Below, one piece after another: positions 18,553 to 26,624 of a stretch of DNA of 59,644 nucleotides (position 1 is its first letter; the number at the start of each line of letters is the position of its first letter). The stretch is taken from positions 1 through 59,644 of the forward strand of contig USHW01000010.1 in the NCBI GenBank assembly GCA_900554545.1. The letters are read 5' to 3'. The notes beneath the pieces were generated by a model. The model had not been told where the DNA came from. It searched no databases and saw only the letters and a list, made by a program, of their open reading frames with translations. The DNA is from an uncultured Prevotella sp. Lineage in GTDB: Bacteria > Bacteroidota > Bacteroidia > Bacteroidales > Bacteroidaceae. The translations under genes and the position numbers were made by a program.

Positions 18553-18599
18553 AAAGAATAAAACCGTTTTAATAAATCTTTACATTTATACTTAATTGC

Positions 18600-19799
18600 T
18601 TAAATTCTTTTCTTACCTGTCAACAACACTTGCATCAAGCCTTTCTTTTGCTGGCGTAGGGTGTCAAGTTTTTGTTTTGCTAAAGCTATTTCCTTGTCGC
18701 AAAAAGAAAGGATTTCCGCTATTGCGTTTTGTTCTTCTATCTTTGGTATTGTGACTTTTACTTGACTGAAAGCAGGGTATTTACAATTTAATGTGTCATT
18801 CACTAATCCTTGAGAATGAGTCCAAAACCGATAAACCATAAAAGGTTGCTTAAACAGCATTTCCATGTAAAATGGATTTACGTCATTATGCGGTGAAACA
18901 ATGGTGTAGGCGGGGCTAACAATTCCTTCAAGTTTTGACAGCGCACATCGTCCTTGCCACATTCTCATTGTATTATAGCCAATGTCACCCGGACAAATTC
19001 TCTTGTATTTTGATTTATCTTCATTTGAGGTGTCTTTCTTTTCCGATTCAGTTTGAGAAATAACACCTTTGTCTGCGGTAATGGAAAGCAAGGGCAACGA
19101 TGGCATTTTTGTCTCGTTTCTTTCATCAAACAGCTTTCCTAATTTTTCTTTTTTCCATTCTCCATTAAATCCATGCAGGCGTTTCTTGCCAGTAAGAAGC
19201 TGTTGCATTAAGCCTTTCTTGCGCAATTCAAGCTTTTCAACAAGCAGCATTTGCTTCTCAATGGCTCTGTCCCAGGTGCTTAACACCTCCGCAATCTTTC
19301 GCTGTTCATTTAATGGAGGCAAAAGTATTTTATACGGATTTATGTGCTTATTGTTTATTTGTGGTATTGTAGATGTGTCAGCAATTCTAAACAACTGCTC
19401 AAAAGTAATACTGTAAAATAAATATTCAGGAAGTACCTTGTTATTTGGTTTTATTGCCATCATGTTGCTATCCATCTGAATATCAACCTTGGCAATGCGG
19501 ACTTTGTTATTTAATATGGCTGCACCTCTTTTCGGAAAGATTATACTCTCTTTGTGAATTATATTTTTTTCGTCATTCGAATATTCCCTGCTTCTTATCT
19601 GGTACTTTTCACAATTGTTCATATCCTCTACTTTTATAAAAGGATATTTCCCATGTGAAGTTAATGTGTATAGAGAAGGGCTTTCACCACTTGTAATTGA
19701 AACAATATTACCTAACCGTTCAACTTCCCACTCATTCGGTATTATCCCCAATGGTGAGTTCTTGTAACCTTCAGGTATGTTGTAGATATCTTGCTTCAT
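18600..19799 (-). CDS. hsdS: Type I restriction enzyme specificity subunit (full length)
   Basis: HsdS sets the DNA target of the type I complex. The 399-residue product has two target-recognition domains, each followed by a conserved helical spacer. The spacers end in nearly identical motifs, KGLMQQLLTGKKR in the middle and KGLMQVLLTGKKR at the C-terminus, a classic HsdS internal repeat. TRD1 begins WEVERLGNIVSITSG, and TRD2 begins WKKEKLGKLFDERNE. It is AT-richer than hsdM and hsdR by eye, as expected for exchangeable specificity genes. It lies 17 bp after fic. Confidence 0.93.
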   Translation of the reverse strand: MKQDIYNIPEGYKNSPLGIIPNEWEVERLGNIVSITSGESPSLYTLTSHGKYPFIKVEDMNNCEKYQIRSREYSNDEKNIIHKESIIFPKRGAAILNNKVRIAKVDIQMDSNMMAIKPNNKVLPEYLFYSITFEQLFRIADTSTIPQINNKHINPYKILLPPLNEQRKIAEVLSTWDRAIEKQMLLVEKLELRKKGLMQQLLTGKKRLHGFNGEWKKEKLGKLFDERNETKMPSLPLLSITADKGVISQTESEKKDTSNEDKSKYKRICPGDIGYNTMRMWQGRCALSKLEGIVSPAYTIVSPHNDVNPFYMEMLFKQPFMVYRFWTHSQGLVNDTLNCKYPAFSQVKVTIPKIEEQNAIAEILSFCDKEIALAKQKLDTLRQQKKGLMQVLLTGKKRI

Positions 19800-19816
19800 T
19801 TGTCTTTATCTAAAGA

Positions 19817-21130
19817 TTAAACAGGGGCGTTGCTTTCCAAGAAAGCATTTAAGAAACGGCCTATGACATTGACGATGTCCGTAGCGTCTTGTTCTGACAA
19901 AGACTCAAGATATGAAAGCTCTTTGTTGTATAAGCTTTTGAAATATCCCCGCCCGTTTGTTAACGAAACATCTATGTTATAAGCAAACTGTTGAATAATC
20001 AACCTGATTTCAATAATCCTTGTAGCCGTTGTTACTGCCGTAGGCTTGGTTACAATCATTGCTGAAGAATAGATGTTGTTTACATTGTCAAAATCATATT
20101 GTGCCGTGTCCGGGTCCCAACGAAACGCTGAGAATATGGAATAAAACTCTGAAAGCTCCGAGTCTATGCGGTTGAGCAACGGCTGATAGACGTTGTTGAG
20201 GACATTTGTCAGGAACTCGTCGTTGAGAGCCGGCTTGTTCAGCTTGTCACGGTATTTCAGTTTCAGGTTCTTTTTCCAGTCGTCGGCTTCCTCGATGTTT
20301 TCCCCATGAGCAGCCCTAATGCCTACAATCAATGCCCGTTCAACGCATTTTGACATGTATCCAACGAACGGGGCAAGCTGTTCCAGACCGGCATGTGCCC
20401 CGTCTGAGGGCGTCGGGCCTATGGCGACGTCACACCGGTTCAAGGCCGTAAGGTAGTTTTCCTTGTCCTTGCTCCTGACGACAATCATCGGATAACCGTG
20501 ACGGGTAAGTATGTAATTGACAAGCAGACGCGCAATGCGTCCGTTGCCGTCTTCAAACGGATGGATGCGGATATAACGGTAGTGGAACACCGACGCAAGC
20601 TCTATCGGCGACATTACGCCGCGCCGCGCCTCGTCGTTGTACCAGCTGACGAGGTCGTTCATAAGCGCCGGAGTTTCTTCGGGCGAGGCGTATTCAAAGC
20701 GTTCGCCGGTAACCGTTATTACTGAATTAGGCCGTGTCTTGTAAACGCCGGCATGGACTACGTAAGACGTTGTTGAGCCGTCGGGCTGCTGACGGTACAC
20801 TGTGTAGTCCTCGCGCAGAAGCGTATTGTGCAGCTGGCGGATGAACGTTTCAGTCAAGGGCTTGTCTTTTTCGCCGGCTTCCGTCTGCATCATCTTCAGG
20901 CATACGTTGTGCGCTTTCATCTCTTCAAGGTCTTTCATGTTAGCCTCGTCAACCACCTTGCCGAACATCAGCAGCATTTCCGTCTGTCCGTATGTCAGCG
21001 TGTTACCCTCAATGTGGTTGGAGTTGTAGTTGAACTCCAGCATGAACTTGCGTTCCAAACGGCTTTGGTATTCAGGCTTCAACGGCTGCAAAGACAGCCA
21101 TTCCTTATATAATTGTCCTATATTGTCCAT
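19817..21130 (-). CDS. Fic family protein (probable AMPylase, class II)
   Basis: Fic proteins transfer AMP, or other phosphate-containing groups, to hydroxyl side chains of target proteins. The 437-residue product has an intact Fic active-site motif HPFEDGNGRIARL (about residues 188-200) with the catalytic His, and an N-terminal inhibitory-helix motif SNHIEGNTLT (about residues 37-46), which marks autoinhibited class II Fic enzymes. The C-terminal region is a winged-helix-like or helical extension. It lies between hsdM and hsdS with 17-bp gaps on both sides, so it is part of the R-M operon. Its target is unknown. Fic genes inside type I loci have been seen in other genomes. Confidence 0.92.
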   Translation of the reverse strand: MDNIGQLYKEWLSLQPLKPEYQSRLERKFMLEFNYNSNHIEGNTLTYGQTEMLLMFGKVVDEANMKDLEEMKAHNVCLKMMQTEAGEKDKPLTETFIRQLHNTLLREDYTVYRQQPDGSTTSYVVHAGVYKTRPNSVITVTGERFEYASPEETPALMNDLVSWYNDEARRGVMSPIELASVFHYRYIRIHPFEDGNGRIARLLVNYILTRHGYPMIVVRSKDKENYLTALNRCDVAIGPTPSDGAHAGLEQLAPFVGYMSKCVERALIVGIRAAHGENIEEADDWKKNLKLKYRDKLNKPALNDEFLTNVLNNVYQPLLNRIDSELSEFYSIFSAFRWDPDTAQYDFDNVNNIYSSAMIVTKPTAVTTATRIIEIRLIIQQFAYNIDVSLTNGRGYFKSLYNKELSYLESLSEQDATDIVNVIGRFLNAFLESNAPV

Positions 21131-21147
21131 GTCATTCAGGTTTTTGA

Positions 21148-22674
21148 TTAATACCCCAGCTCCTTCAAGTACCCCTTCATCTTGGCCTGCACCTCCGCCA
21201 GTTCAGCCTCAAGGGCGTCAATCTCTTTCTGCACGGCGGGTATGTCGATTTCGGCTTCCTCTTCAAACGTGTCAACGTAGCGCGGTATGTTCAGGTTGTA
21301 GTCGTTCTCCCGGATGTCGGCAGGGGTGGCAACAAAGGCGTATTTGTCCTCGGCCACTCCGGCTTCAAGCTGCCCGGAGGTGAACTTGCGGTAGACGGAG
21401 ACGATGTGCCCGATGTCCTCGGCGCGCAGCTTGTTCTGGTTCTTGCCGCTTTCAAACTCGCGGCTGGCGTCGATGAAGAGCACGTTGTCAGTCTGCTTGC
21501 CCTTGCTGAATATGGCTATGGCCGCCGGTATGCCCGTGCCGAAAAACAGGTTGGCAGGCAGGCCGATGACGGCTTCGAGCAGGTTTTCGTCCACCACGTG
21601 CCGGCGTATCTTCCCTTCGCTTGCTCCGCGGAACAGCACTCCGTGGGGAATGACCACGCCAACCTTGCCGCTGCCTTCCTGAGCCACCTCTATCATGTGC
21701 GAGATGAACGCCCAGTCGCCCTTGCTCTTCGGGGGTATGCCGCGCCAAAAGCGGTTGTACGGGTCGTTGGCCGCTTCTTCCGCGCCCCACTTGTCCAGCG
21801 AGAACGGCGGATTGGCGACAACGGTGTCAAACTTCATCAGCCTGTCGTGCTCCTTCAGCTTGGGGTTGCGCAGGGTGTCGCCCCAGCGTATCACGGCGTT
21901 GTCGAAGCCGTGCAGAAACATGTTCATCATAGCCAGCGCCCACGTGCTGCCGTTCACTTCCTGCCCGTAAAGCGAGAAGTTGCTGTTGCCCACTTCCTTT
22001 CCAGCCTTGATGAGCAGCGAGCCTGAGCCGCAGGTGGGGTCGCAGATGCGCGCCCCGGGCTTGCTCTTTGTCAGCTTGGCCAGCAGCGTTGACACCTCAG
22101 CCGGCGTGAAGAACTCGCCCGCCTTCTTGCCCGCCTCGCTTGCAAAGTTGGAAATCAGGTACATGTAGGCGTCGCCTATGATGTCGTTGTTCTCAAGATG
22201 CGACTCGGCCAGTTCAAGCTCCTTGAAGTCTACAAGCAGGTTTTTCAGGCGTGCGTTTTTGTCTTTCGGCTCGCCGAGGTTGGCGCTGTTGAAGCTGATG
22301 TTGCGGAAGATGCTGCTGCCGTCCTCGCTGCTCATCTTCTCGCGGTTGGCGTCTTCAAGCTCGGCCAGCGCCATGTCGATAAGCTCGCCGATGTTGTCGT
22401 CGGCGCGGTGGCTGAACAGATAGTCGAACGAACTCTGCTCGGGCACCACGAAACGCTCGTGCCTCATGGCGCGGGCGGCACGCTCCCTGTCGCCCTCATA
22501 CTTCTCAAGATGCTCGGCATACTTGGCTTTGTAGACATCGCTGACGTACTTCAGGAAGAGCATAGTCAGGATGTAGTCCTTATACTGGCTCGGGTCAATG
22601 AGTCCGCGGAACGTGTCGCAGGCTTTCCATACAACCCTGTTTATCTGTGCCTGGTCGATTTTTGGTGTTTCCAT
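21148..22674 (-). CDS. hsdM: Type I restriction-modification DNA methyltransferase subunit
   Basis: HsdM transfers a methyl group from S-adenosylmethionine to the N6 position of adenine in the target set by HsdS. The 508-residue product has the HsdM N-terminal helical domain (KDYILTMLFLKYVSDVY), the SAM-binding motif I DPTCGSGSLLIKAG near residue 211, and the catalytic motif IV NPPFS near residue 288. The C-terminal tail is coiled and probably contacts HsdS. The gene is complete. It starts 4 bp after the stop codon of the half-size hsdS. Confidence 0.96.
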   Translation of the reverse strand: METPKIDQAQINRVVWKACDTFRGLIDPSQYKDYILTMLFLKYVSDVYKAKYAEHLEKYEGDRERAARAMRHERFVVPEQSSFDYLFSHRADDNIGELIDMALAELEDANREKMSSEDGSSIFRNISFNSANLGEPKDKNARLKNLLVDFKELELAESHLENNDIIGDAYMYLISNFASEAGKKAGEFFTPAEVSTLLAKLTKSKPGARICDPTCGSGSLLIKAGKEVGNSNFSLYGQEVNGSTWALAMMNMFLHGFDNAVIRWGDTLRNPKLKEHDRLMKFDTVVANPPFSLDKWGAEEAANDPYNRFWRGIPPKSKGDWAFISHMIEVAQEGSGKVGVVIPHGVLFRGASEGKIRRHVVDENLLEAVIGLPANLFFGTGIPAAIAIFSKGKQTDNVLFIDASREFESGKNQNKLRAEDIGHIVSVYRKFTSGQLEAGVAEDKYAFVATPADIRENDYNLNIPRYVDTFEEEAEIDIPAVQKEIDALEAELAEVQAKMKGYLKELGY

Positions 22675-22678
22675 TATT

Positions 22679-23239
22679 TCATGTTGTTTTGTTCATCAGT
22701 AACTGTTGCAATATAAGTTGCTTGCGTTTGATTATCTCTTCTTGCAGCTTTTTCTCCCTTTGCGCCAGCCGCGACATGTTGACAATCAGCGTCTGGGTGT
22801 GCCGGTCGGGCACGGGTATCTCCAGTTCGTCCACCACGTTCTTGCGTATAAGCGGCGTGGTGCTGCCTATCTGGAACGTCTTGAAATATCTTTCAGTGGC
22901 CGGCAGCCTTAAAAACCAGCAGAGATATTCGGGCGAGAGCGTTTCCTGCATAGTGCGTATAACGAAAAACGATGTCGAGGCTACGGCTTTCGCTTCGCCG
23001 TAGAACACCCGGCTGATATAGTTTGCCCCTTTTGAAGCGAACAGGATGTCGCCCGGCCGCAGCAGGCTTTTCTGCGCCTTGGGCGACAGGTGTACGCGCG
23101 AGGCGTATCGGGTGACGACGGCCTCGTCGCAGTCCTTCGCCTGCAAGTATGCCACATCGCCGTCAGGGTCGGTCTTTAAGAATATTCCCGAAAAGACCTC
23201 AGCCACGTCCTTTAGCTTTACCTTCCGTCCTTTTGCCAT
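22679..23239 (-). CDS. Half-size type I specificity subunit (single TRD)
   Basis: This 186-residue protein resembles one half of HsdS: a single target-recognition domain (VKLKDVAEVFSGIFLK at the start, LRPGDILFASKGANYISRVF in the middle, STTPLIRKNVVDELEIPVP near the end) followed by one helical spacer (REKKLQEEIIKRKQLILQQL). It is the first gene of the R-M operon, with a good promoter 18 bp upstream and hsdM right behind. It is not simply a truncation of the full hsdS next door, since the TRD sequences differ. It could act as a dimer, as a second specificity, or as a regulator. No frameshift or partner half is visible upstream. Confidence 0.82.
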   Translation of the reverse strand: MAKGRKVKLKDVAEVFSGIFLKTDPDGDVAYLQAKDCDEAVVTRYASRVHLSPKAQKSLLRPGDILFASKGANYISRVFYGEAKAVASTSFFVIRTMQETLSPEYLCWFLRLPATERYFKTFQIGSTTPLIRKNVVDELEIPVPDRHTQTLIVNMSRLAQREKKLQEEIIKRKQLILQQLLMNKTT

Positions 23240-23256
23240 CGGTTTTGCGTTTTCTG

Positions 23257-23288
23257 CAAATGTATGTTTTATTTTTCAAAGCGCCAAA
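23257..23288 (-). promoter_or_regulatory. Promoter of the type I R-M operon
   Basis: On the minus strand TTTG (23288-23285) is followed after exactly 20 bp by TACATTTG (23264-23257), a full match to the Bacteroidetes -33/-7 promoter pattern. The initiation codon of the half hsdS is 18 bp downstream, so the leader is very short. Confidence 0.7.
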
Positions 23289-23464
23289 TGTTTTTTCGTA
23301 AAAATCGTAGTACGCTGCATACTAATACGCTGTTCCGGCCTGTTTTTAGCTTAAAAACATTCCATTTTACCTGTTGGCGGATAGTTGGTAAACAGAAGTA
23401 ATACCTTGAAAATACGTGCGGCTGATACAAGGTGTCTGGCCGTGTTTGCATAACGTCCTGCCAC

Positions 23465-23572
23465 AGCCGCACGTCCCCGTATATGAAATGCCACGTTTTG
23501 CAGCGCGAAACGTGGTATTTCAGGCGGTAAAACACGGCCTTTTGGAAGGCAAAAGACGGCTGTTTCGCGTTT
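23465..23572. repeat. Dispersed ACGGCCTTTTG-type repeat
   Basis: The stretch alternates words such as GCCACGTTTTGCAGCGCGAAA, here cut to its core ACGTTTTGCAGCGCGAAACG, with ACACGGCCTTTTGGAAGG and AAAAGACGGCTGTTTCGC. They form several short dyads. It lies between the divergent R-M operon and the acetyltransferase gene. No coding frame is supported. Confidence 0.6.
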
Positions 23573-23642
23573 CCTCCATATCTTTGTCTTAAGAAGATAG
23601 GATGCGGCTCGGCAGTGTCAAATCAAAAAACTGCGTTTTTCA

Positions 23643-23674
23643 TTTGCCGTTGCGCCCGCCTTTCCGTATCTTTG
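23643..23674 (+). promoter_or_regulatory. Promoter of the acetyltransferase gene
   Basis: TTTG (23643-23646) and TATCTTTG (23667-23674) are separated by 20 bp, a full Bacteroidetes -33/-7 promoter. The start codon at 23692 lies 17 bp downstream, which supports that start over the in-frame ATG at 23602. Confidence 0.75.
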
Positions 23675-23691
23675 CAAACAAAAAATACCCA

Positions 23692-24246
23692 ATGACCGAA
23701 TTTGAAAAGATGCGCAGCCAAGAGCTGTACGACTTCTCCGCCCCGGAGATTTACGCAAGCCTGAAGCATGCCAAGGACGCATGCACGCGGCTCAACACGA
23801 TGACGATAAACGACGGCGGATACCGCGAGACGATAGAAGACCTCATACCCGGCATTCCGGCGGACAGCGTGGTGTGCCCTCCGTTCCACTGCGACCACGG
23901 CAACGGCATACGCATGGGCAAAAACGTGTTCGTGAACTACAACGTGACGATGCTCGACGGCGGCGCAATCACCATAGGCGACAACTGCCTCATAGGACCC
24001 AACTGCCAGCTGTACACGCCGCAGCACCCCATGGACCACGTGCTGCGCCGTCGCTCTGTGGAGACGGCATACCCCATAACAATAGGCGAGGACACGTGGC
24101 TGGGCGGCGGAGTGATAGTGTGCCCCGGCGTTACGATAGGCAAGCGCTGCGTGATAGGGGCCGGAAGCGTGGTGACGAAAGACATACCCGACGACTGCCT
24201 TGCCGTAGGCAACCCGGCCAAAGTGATTAGGAAGCTGAACGGTTGA
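23692..24246 (+). CDS. Maltose/galactoside O-acetyltransferase-like hexapeptide transferase
   Basis: This cytoplasmic trimeric acyltransferase has 184 residues and probably moves an acetyl group from acetyl-CoA to a sugar hydroxyl. An N-terminal Mac-type helix (MTEFEKMRSQELYDF) precedes a left-handed beta-helix. Hexapeptide repeats are seen as ITIGDNCLIGPNCQLYTP, ITIGEDTWLGGGVIVCPGV and TIGKRCVIGAGSVVTKDIP. The catalytic His is in TPQHPMDH. The C-terminal CLAVGNPAKVIRKL is the standard family ending. The precise sugar is not known. It is followed after about 90 bp by the phosphatase gene on the same strand. Confidence 0.93.
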   Translation: MTEFEKMRSQELYDFSAPEIYASLKHAKDACTRLNTMTINDGGYRETIEDLIPGIPADSVVCPPFHCDHGNGIRMGKNVFVNYNVTMLDGGAITIGDNCLIGPNCQLYTPQHPMDHVLRRRSVETAYPITIGEDTWLGGGVIVCPGVTIGKRCVIGAGSVVTKDIPDDCLAVGNPAKVIRKLNG

Positions 24247-24333
24247 GGAAGAATGTTTTTACGGCAACGCCAGCTTTCAACAAATCATCCATCATTAATT
24301 TTTCATTCTTCATTATTCATTCTTCATTCCCAC

Positions 24334-24825
24334 ATGAACCTTCTCTTTGTCTGCCTCGGCAACATCTGCCGCTCGCCGGCCGCCGAGGCCATAATGAAAA
24401 AGAAACTCGAAGAACAGGGCGCGCGCCTCGCCGGCGTCAACGTTGACTCAGCAGGCATAGGCCCGTGGCACGAGGGGCAGCTGCCCGACAGCCGGATGCG
24501 CCGCCACGGGGCGCGCCGCGGCTACAGCATAGACAGCATAGCGCGGCAGATAAGGCGCGAGGACTTTGCGCGCTTCGACATCATCTTCGGCATGGACGCC
24601 GACAACATGAAGGCTCTCTCGCGTCTGGCACGCACCGGCGAAGAGCGCGCCAGGCTGATGTGCGCCGCCGACTTCATGACGCGCCATCCCGGATACGACA
24701 CCGTGCCCGACCCGTATTACGGCGGTCCCGACGGCTTCGAGCTTGCCCTCGACCTGATAGAAGACGCCTGCGACGGCATCATAGCCATGCTTGAAAGCCG
24801 CCGGCTGCCGTCCGAAAGCCGCTGA
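24334..24825 (+). CDS. Low-molecular-weight protein tyrosine phosphatase
   Basis: This is a 163-residue LMW-PTP. The phosphate-binding loop CX5R(S/T) is intact at the N-terminus as VCLGNICRSPAAEA (Cys7, Arg13), and the general-acid loop is VPDPYYGGPDGFE near the C-terminus. Such enzymes dephosphorylate tyrosine kinases of polysaccharide export or act on small aryl phosphates. No kinase gene is nearby, so its partner is unknown. The ATG at 24334 directly precedes NLLFVCLGN as in the family. The upstream ATG at 24253 would add an unsupported extension made of CATTCTTCATT repeats. Confidence 0.95.
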   Translation: MNLLFVCLGNICRSPAAEAIMKKKLEEQGARLAGVNVDSAGIGPWHEGQLPDSRMRRHGARRGYSIDSIARQIRREDFARFDIIFGMDADNMKALSRLARTGEERARLMCAADFMTRHPGYDTVPDPYYGGPDGFELALDLIEDACDGIIAMLESRRLPSESR

Positions 24826-24971
24826 GGCGCCGCGCCGCAAAGGCATGCGTGCGCCATGCCGGCACACAGGGCAGCCACGTTGTAGCATGCACGGCTACCC
24901 CCGTCATGACACGCAATCCATCGCCTTTTTTCCTGTTTTTAACGTTTTTAAGTCACATTTCCGCGAAAAAA

Positions 24972-25003
24972 TTTGGCGGTTTGCGCAAACTTGCCTACCT
25001 TTG
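24972..25003 (+). promoter_or_regulatory. Promoter of the CAU tRNA
   Basis: TTTG (24972-24975), a 20-bp spacer and TACCTTTG (24996-25003) match the Bacteroidetes promoter exactly. The tRNA begins 31 bp downstream. Confidence 0.75.
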
Positions 25004-25033
25004 CACTCGCAATGACCGCCAAAGGTCAGCGTA

Positions 25034-25107
25034 GGGCTTTTAGCTCAGTTGGTTAGAGCAACAGACTCATAATCTGGAGGTCCCAGGTTCAAGCCCTGGA
25101 TGGCCCA
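25034..25107 (+). tRNA. tRNA with anticodon CAU (tRNA-Met or tRNA-Ile2)
   Basis: The 74-nt sequence folds into a standard cloverleaf: acceptor GGGCTTT with ATGGCCC, D stem GCTC/GAGC, anticodon loop CTCATAA (anticodon CAU), T arm CCAGG TTCAAGC CCTGG, discriminator A. Two weak spots are a U-U pair in the acceptor stem and an A-G pair at 27-43. The CCA end is not fully encoded (the DNA reads CCG). Anticodon CAU serves elongator Met or, when lysidine-modified, Ile, and I cannot decide from sequence alone. An integrase gene starts 151 bp downstream, so the 3' end is probably the attachment site of the next element. Confidence 0.93.
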
Positions 25108-25258
25108 CCGAAAACGAAGTGCTAATTACTTGAAGTTCAGGTAGTTGGCACTTTTTCTTTTGTTTCGGTTGATGGTTCGTCCGCTCAAGATATCAGCGTT
25201 TTATATGCTATTTGTGTTGTTTGTTGACTAATTGTTGACTAATTAAAATGCGTGTAAC

Positions 25259-26527
25259 ATGCTGACAATCAAGGCAGAAATTAAGAGTGGAGAGCAGAAG
25301 GTTGACGGAACGTACAATGTAAAGTTGAGATTTACGTTGGACAGGAAGGTGAAAAGACTGTCTACAAGTCTGTTCGTAAAGCCCGAGGAACTGACAAAGA
25401 CGGGTGATTTCAGGAAAGGTACTGCGGTTTACAAAGAGATTGGGAAACTTGTAGCGGCTTATCAGGAAAAGTGTAACGTCATGCAAATAGACCTTAACCG
25501 TTACTCGTTGGATGACATTTTCGAGAGGTTGAGGTTTGAAGAGCGGAAAGAACAGGATATTGACTTCATCGCCTTCTCACGTAAATGGATTGAAAACACG
25601 GCAATCAAGGGCGTCAAGAATTATGCTACGGTGATTAACTCGCTTGTTTCGTTCATGCAAAGGGATTACCTGCCAATATCGGAAATCAACCATGCATTCC
25701 TGAAAAAGTATTCCGATTATCTTAACCAACGACGGAATGAAAGAATAGCACGGATGAGAACCACAGGCAAACGCATTCCGTCAAACAGGATGATGTCGCT
25801 TTATCTCGGTAGCATAAGGCATCTATACAAGGAAGCGCAGAATGCTTATAACGACTATGATAGCGGCTTTATCCTGATACCCGGTTCACCCTTTGATAAT
25901 TTCAAAATTCCCAAACAAGAAGCGACAAGGAAACGTGCATTAGACCGGAACATGATAAAAAGCATTTGGAAGCTGCCATATAAAAACAAGGTGAAAGGTT
26001 ATAAAAGCACCTGCCGTTATGATTTGGCAAAGGATTGTTTCATCATGTCTTTCTGTCTTATGGGCATGAACTCCGTCGACCTGTACAATGCCACTGAATT
26101 TAAGGATGGCAGGATAATCTACAACCGCACCAAGACAAAGGACCGCCGATTGGACAGTGCAAGGATGGAAGTCATTGTCCCCAAGCTGATATTGCCACTG
26201 ATGGAAAAATACAAGGATAAAACAGGCCAGCGACTTTTCAACTTCCACCATTACTACGCCGACCACAAGGCATTCAACAAAGCAATCAATTACGGCCTAA
26301 AAGAAATCGGCTCACAACTCGGCATAGACGACTTGGAATATTACGCTGCCCGCCATTCATGGGCGATAATAGCCTTGAACAAAGTCGGCATTGATAAGTA
26401 CACAGTCCATGCAGCCCTCAACCACGTAGATGAATCGATGAGGGTGACAGACATTTACATAGAGCGCGACTTCGTTAACGAGAACAAGGCCAACGCAAAG
26501 GTCGTAAAATATGTGTTCGGAAGGTAG
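25259..26527 (+). CDS. Tyrosine recombinase/integrase of the tRNA-linked element
   Basis: This Bacteroidetes-type site-specific integrase has 422 residues. An N-terminal arm-binding domain (LTIKAEIKSGEQKVDGTYNV) and a SAM-like core-binding domain (IDFIAFSRKWIENTAIKGV) precede the catalytic domain. Readable catalytic boxes are YYAARHSWAIIALNKVG (His/Arg box) and ALNHVDESMRVTDIYIERD with the nucleophilic Tyr. The usual first Arg box reads GMNSVDL, that is, the Arg position is Asn, as in other Bacteroidetes integrases (IntDOT also lacks this Arg). It faces away from the tRNA and probably inserted this element at the tRNA 3' end. Confidence 0.9.
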   Translation: MLTIKAEIKSGEQKVDGTYNVKLRFTLDRKVKRLSTSLFVKPEELTKTGDFRKGTAVYKEIGKLVAAYQEKCNVMQIDLNRYSLDDIFERLRFEERKEQDIDFIAFSRKWIENTAIKGVKNYATVINSLVSFMQRDYLPISEINHAFLKKYSDYLNQRRNERIARMRTTGKRIPSNRMMSLYLGSIRHLYKEAQNAYNDYDSGFILIPGSPFDNFKIPKQEATRKRALDRNMIKSIWKLPYKNKVKGYKSTCRYDLAKDCFIMSFCLMGMNSVDLYNATEFKDGRIIYNRTKTKDRRLDSARMEVIVPKLILPLMEKYKDKTGQRLFNFHHYYADHKAFNKAINYGLKEIGSQLGIDDLEYYAARHSWAIIALNKVGIDKYTVHAALNHVDESMRVTDIYIERDFVNENKANAKVVKYVFGR

Positions 26528-26559
26528 TCTCTATCTTATATGTTTATTGTGTTTATTAT

Positions 26560-26614
26560 AGGAAAGAGCCATGTCCAATCCTTACTTCTTCATTGCAATG
26601 GTATGGCTCTTCCT
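26560..26614. terminator. Terminator hairpin between convergent integrase and ATPase genes
   Basis: Arms AGGAAAGAGCCAT (26560-26572) and ATGGCTCTTCCT (26603-26614) pair with one bulged base around a 30-nt loop, with T-rich sequence on the plus side. It lies in the 97-bp gap between convergent genes and could serve both. Confidence 0.55.
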
Positions 26615-26624
26615 TTACCTCATT

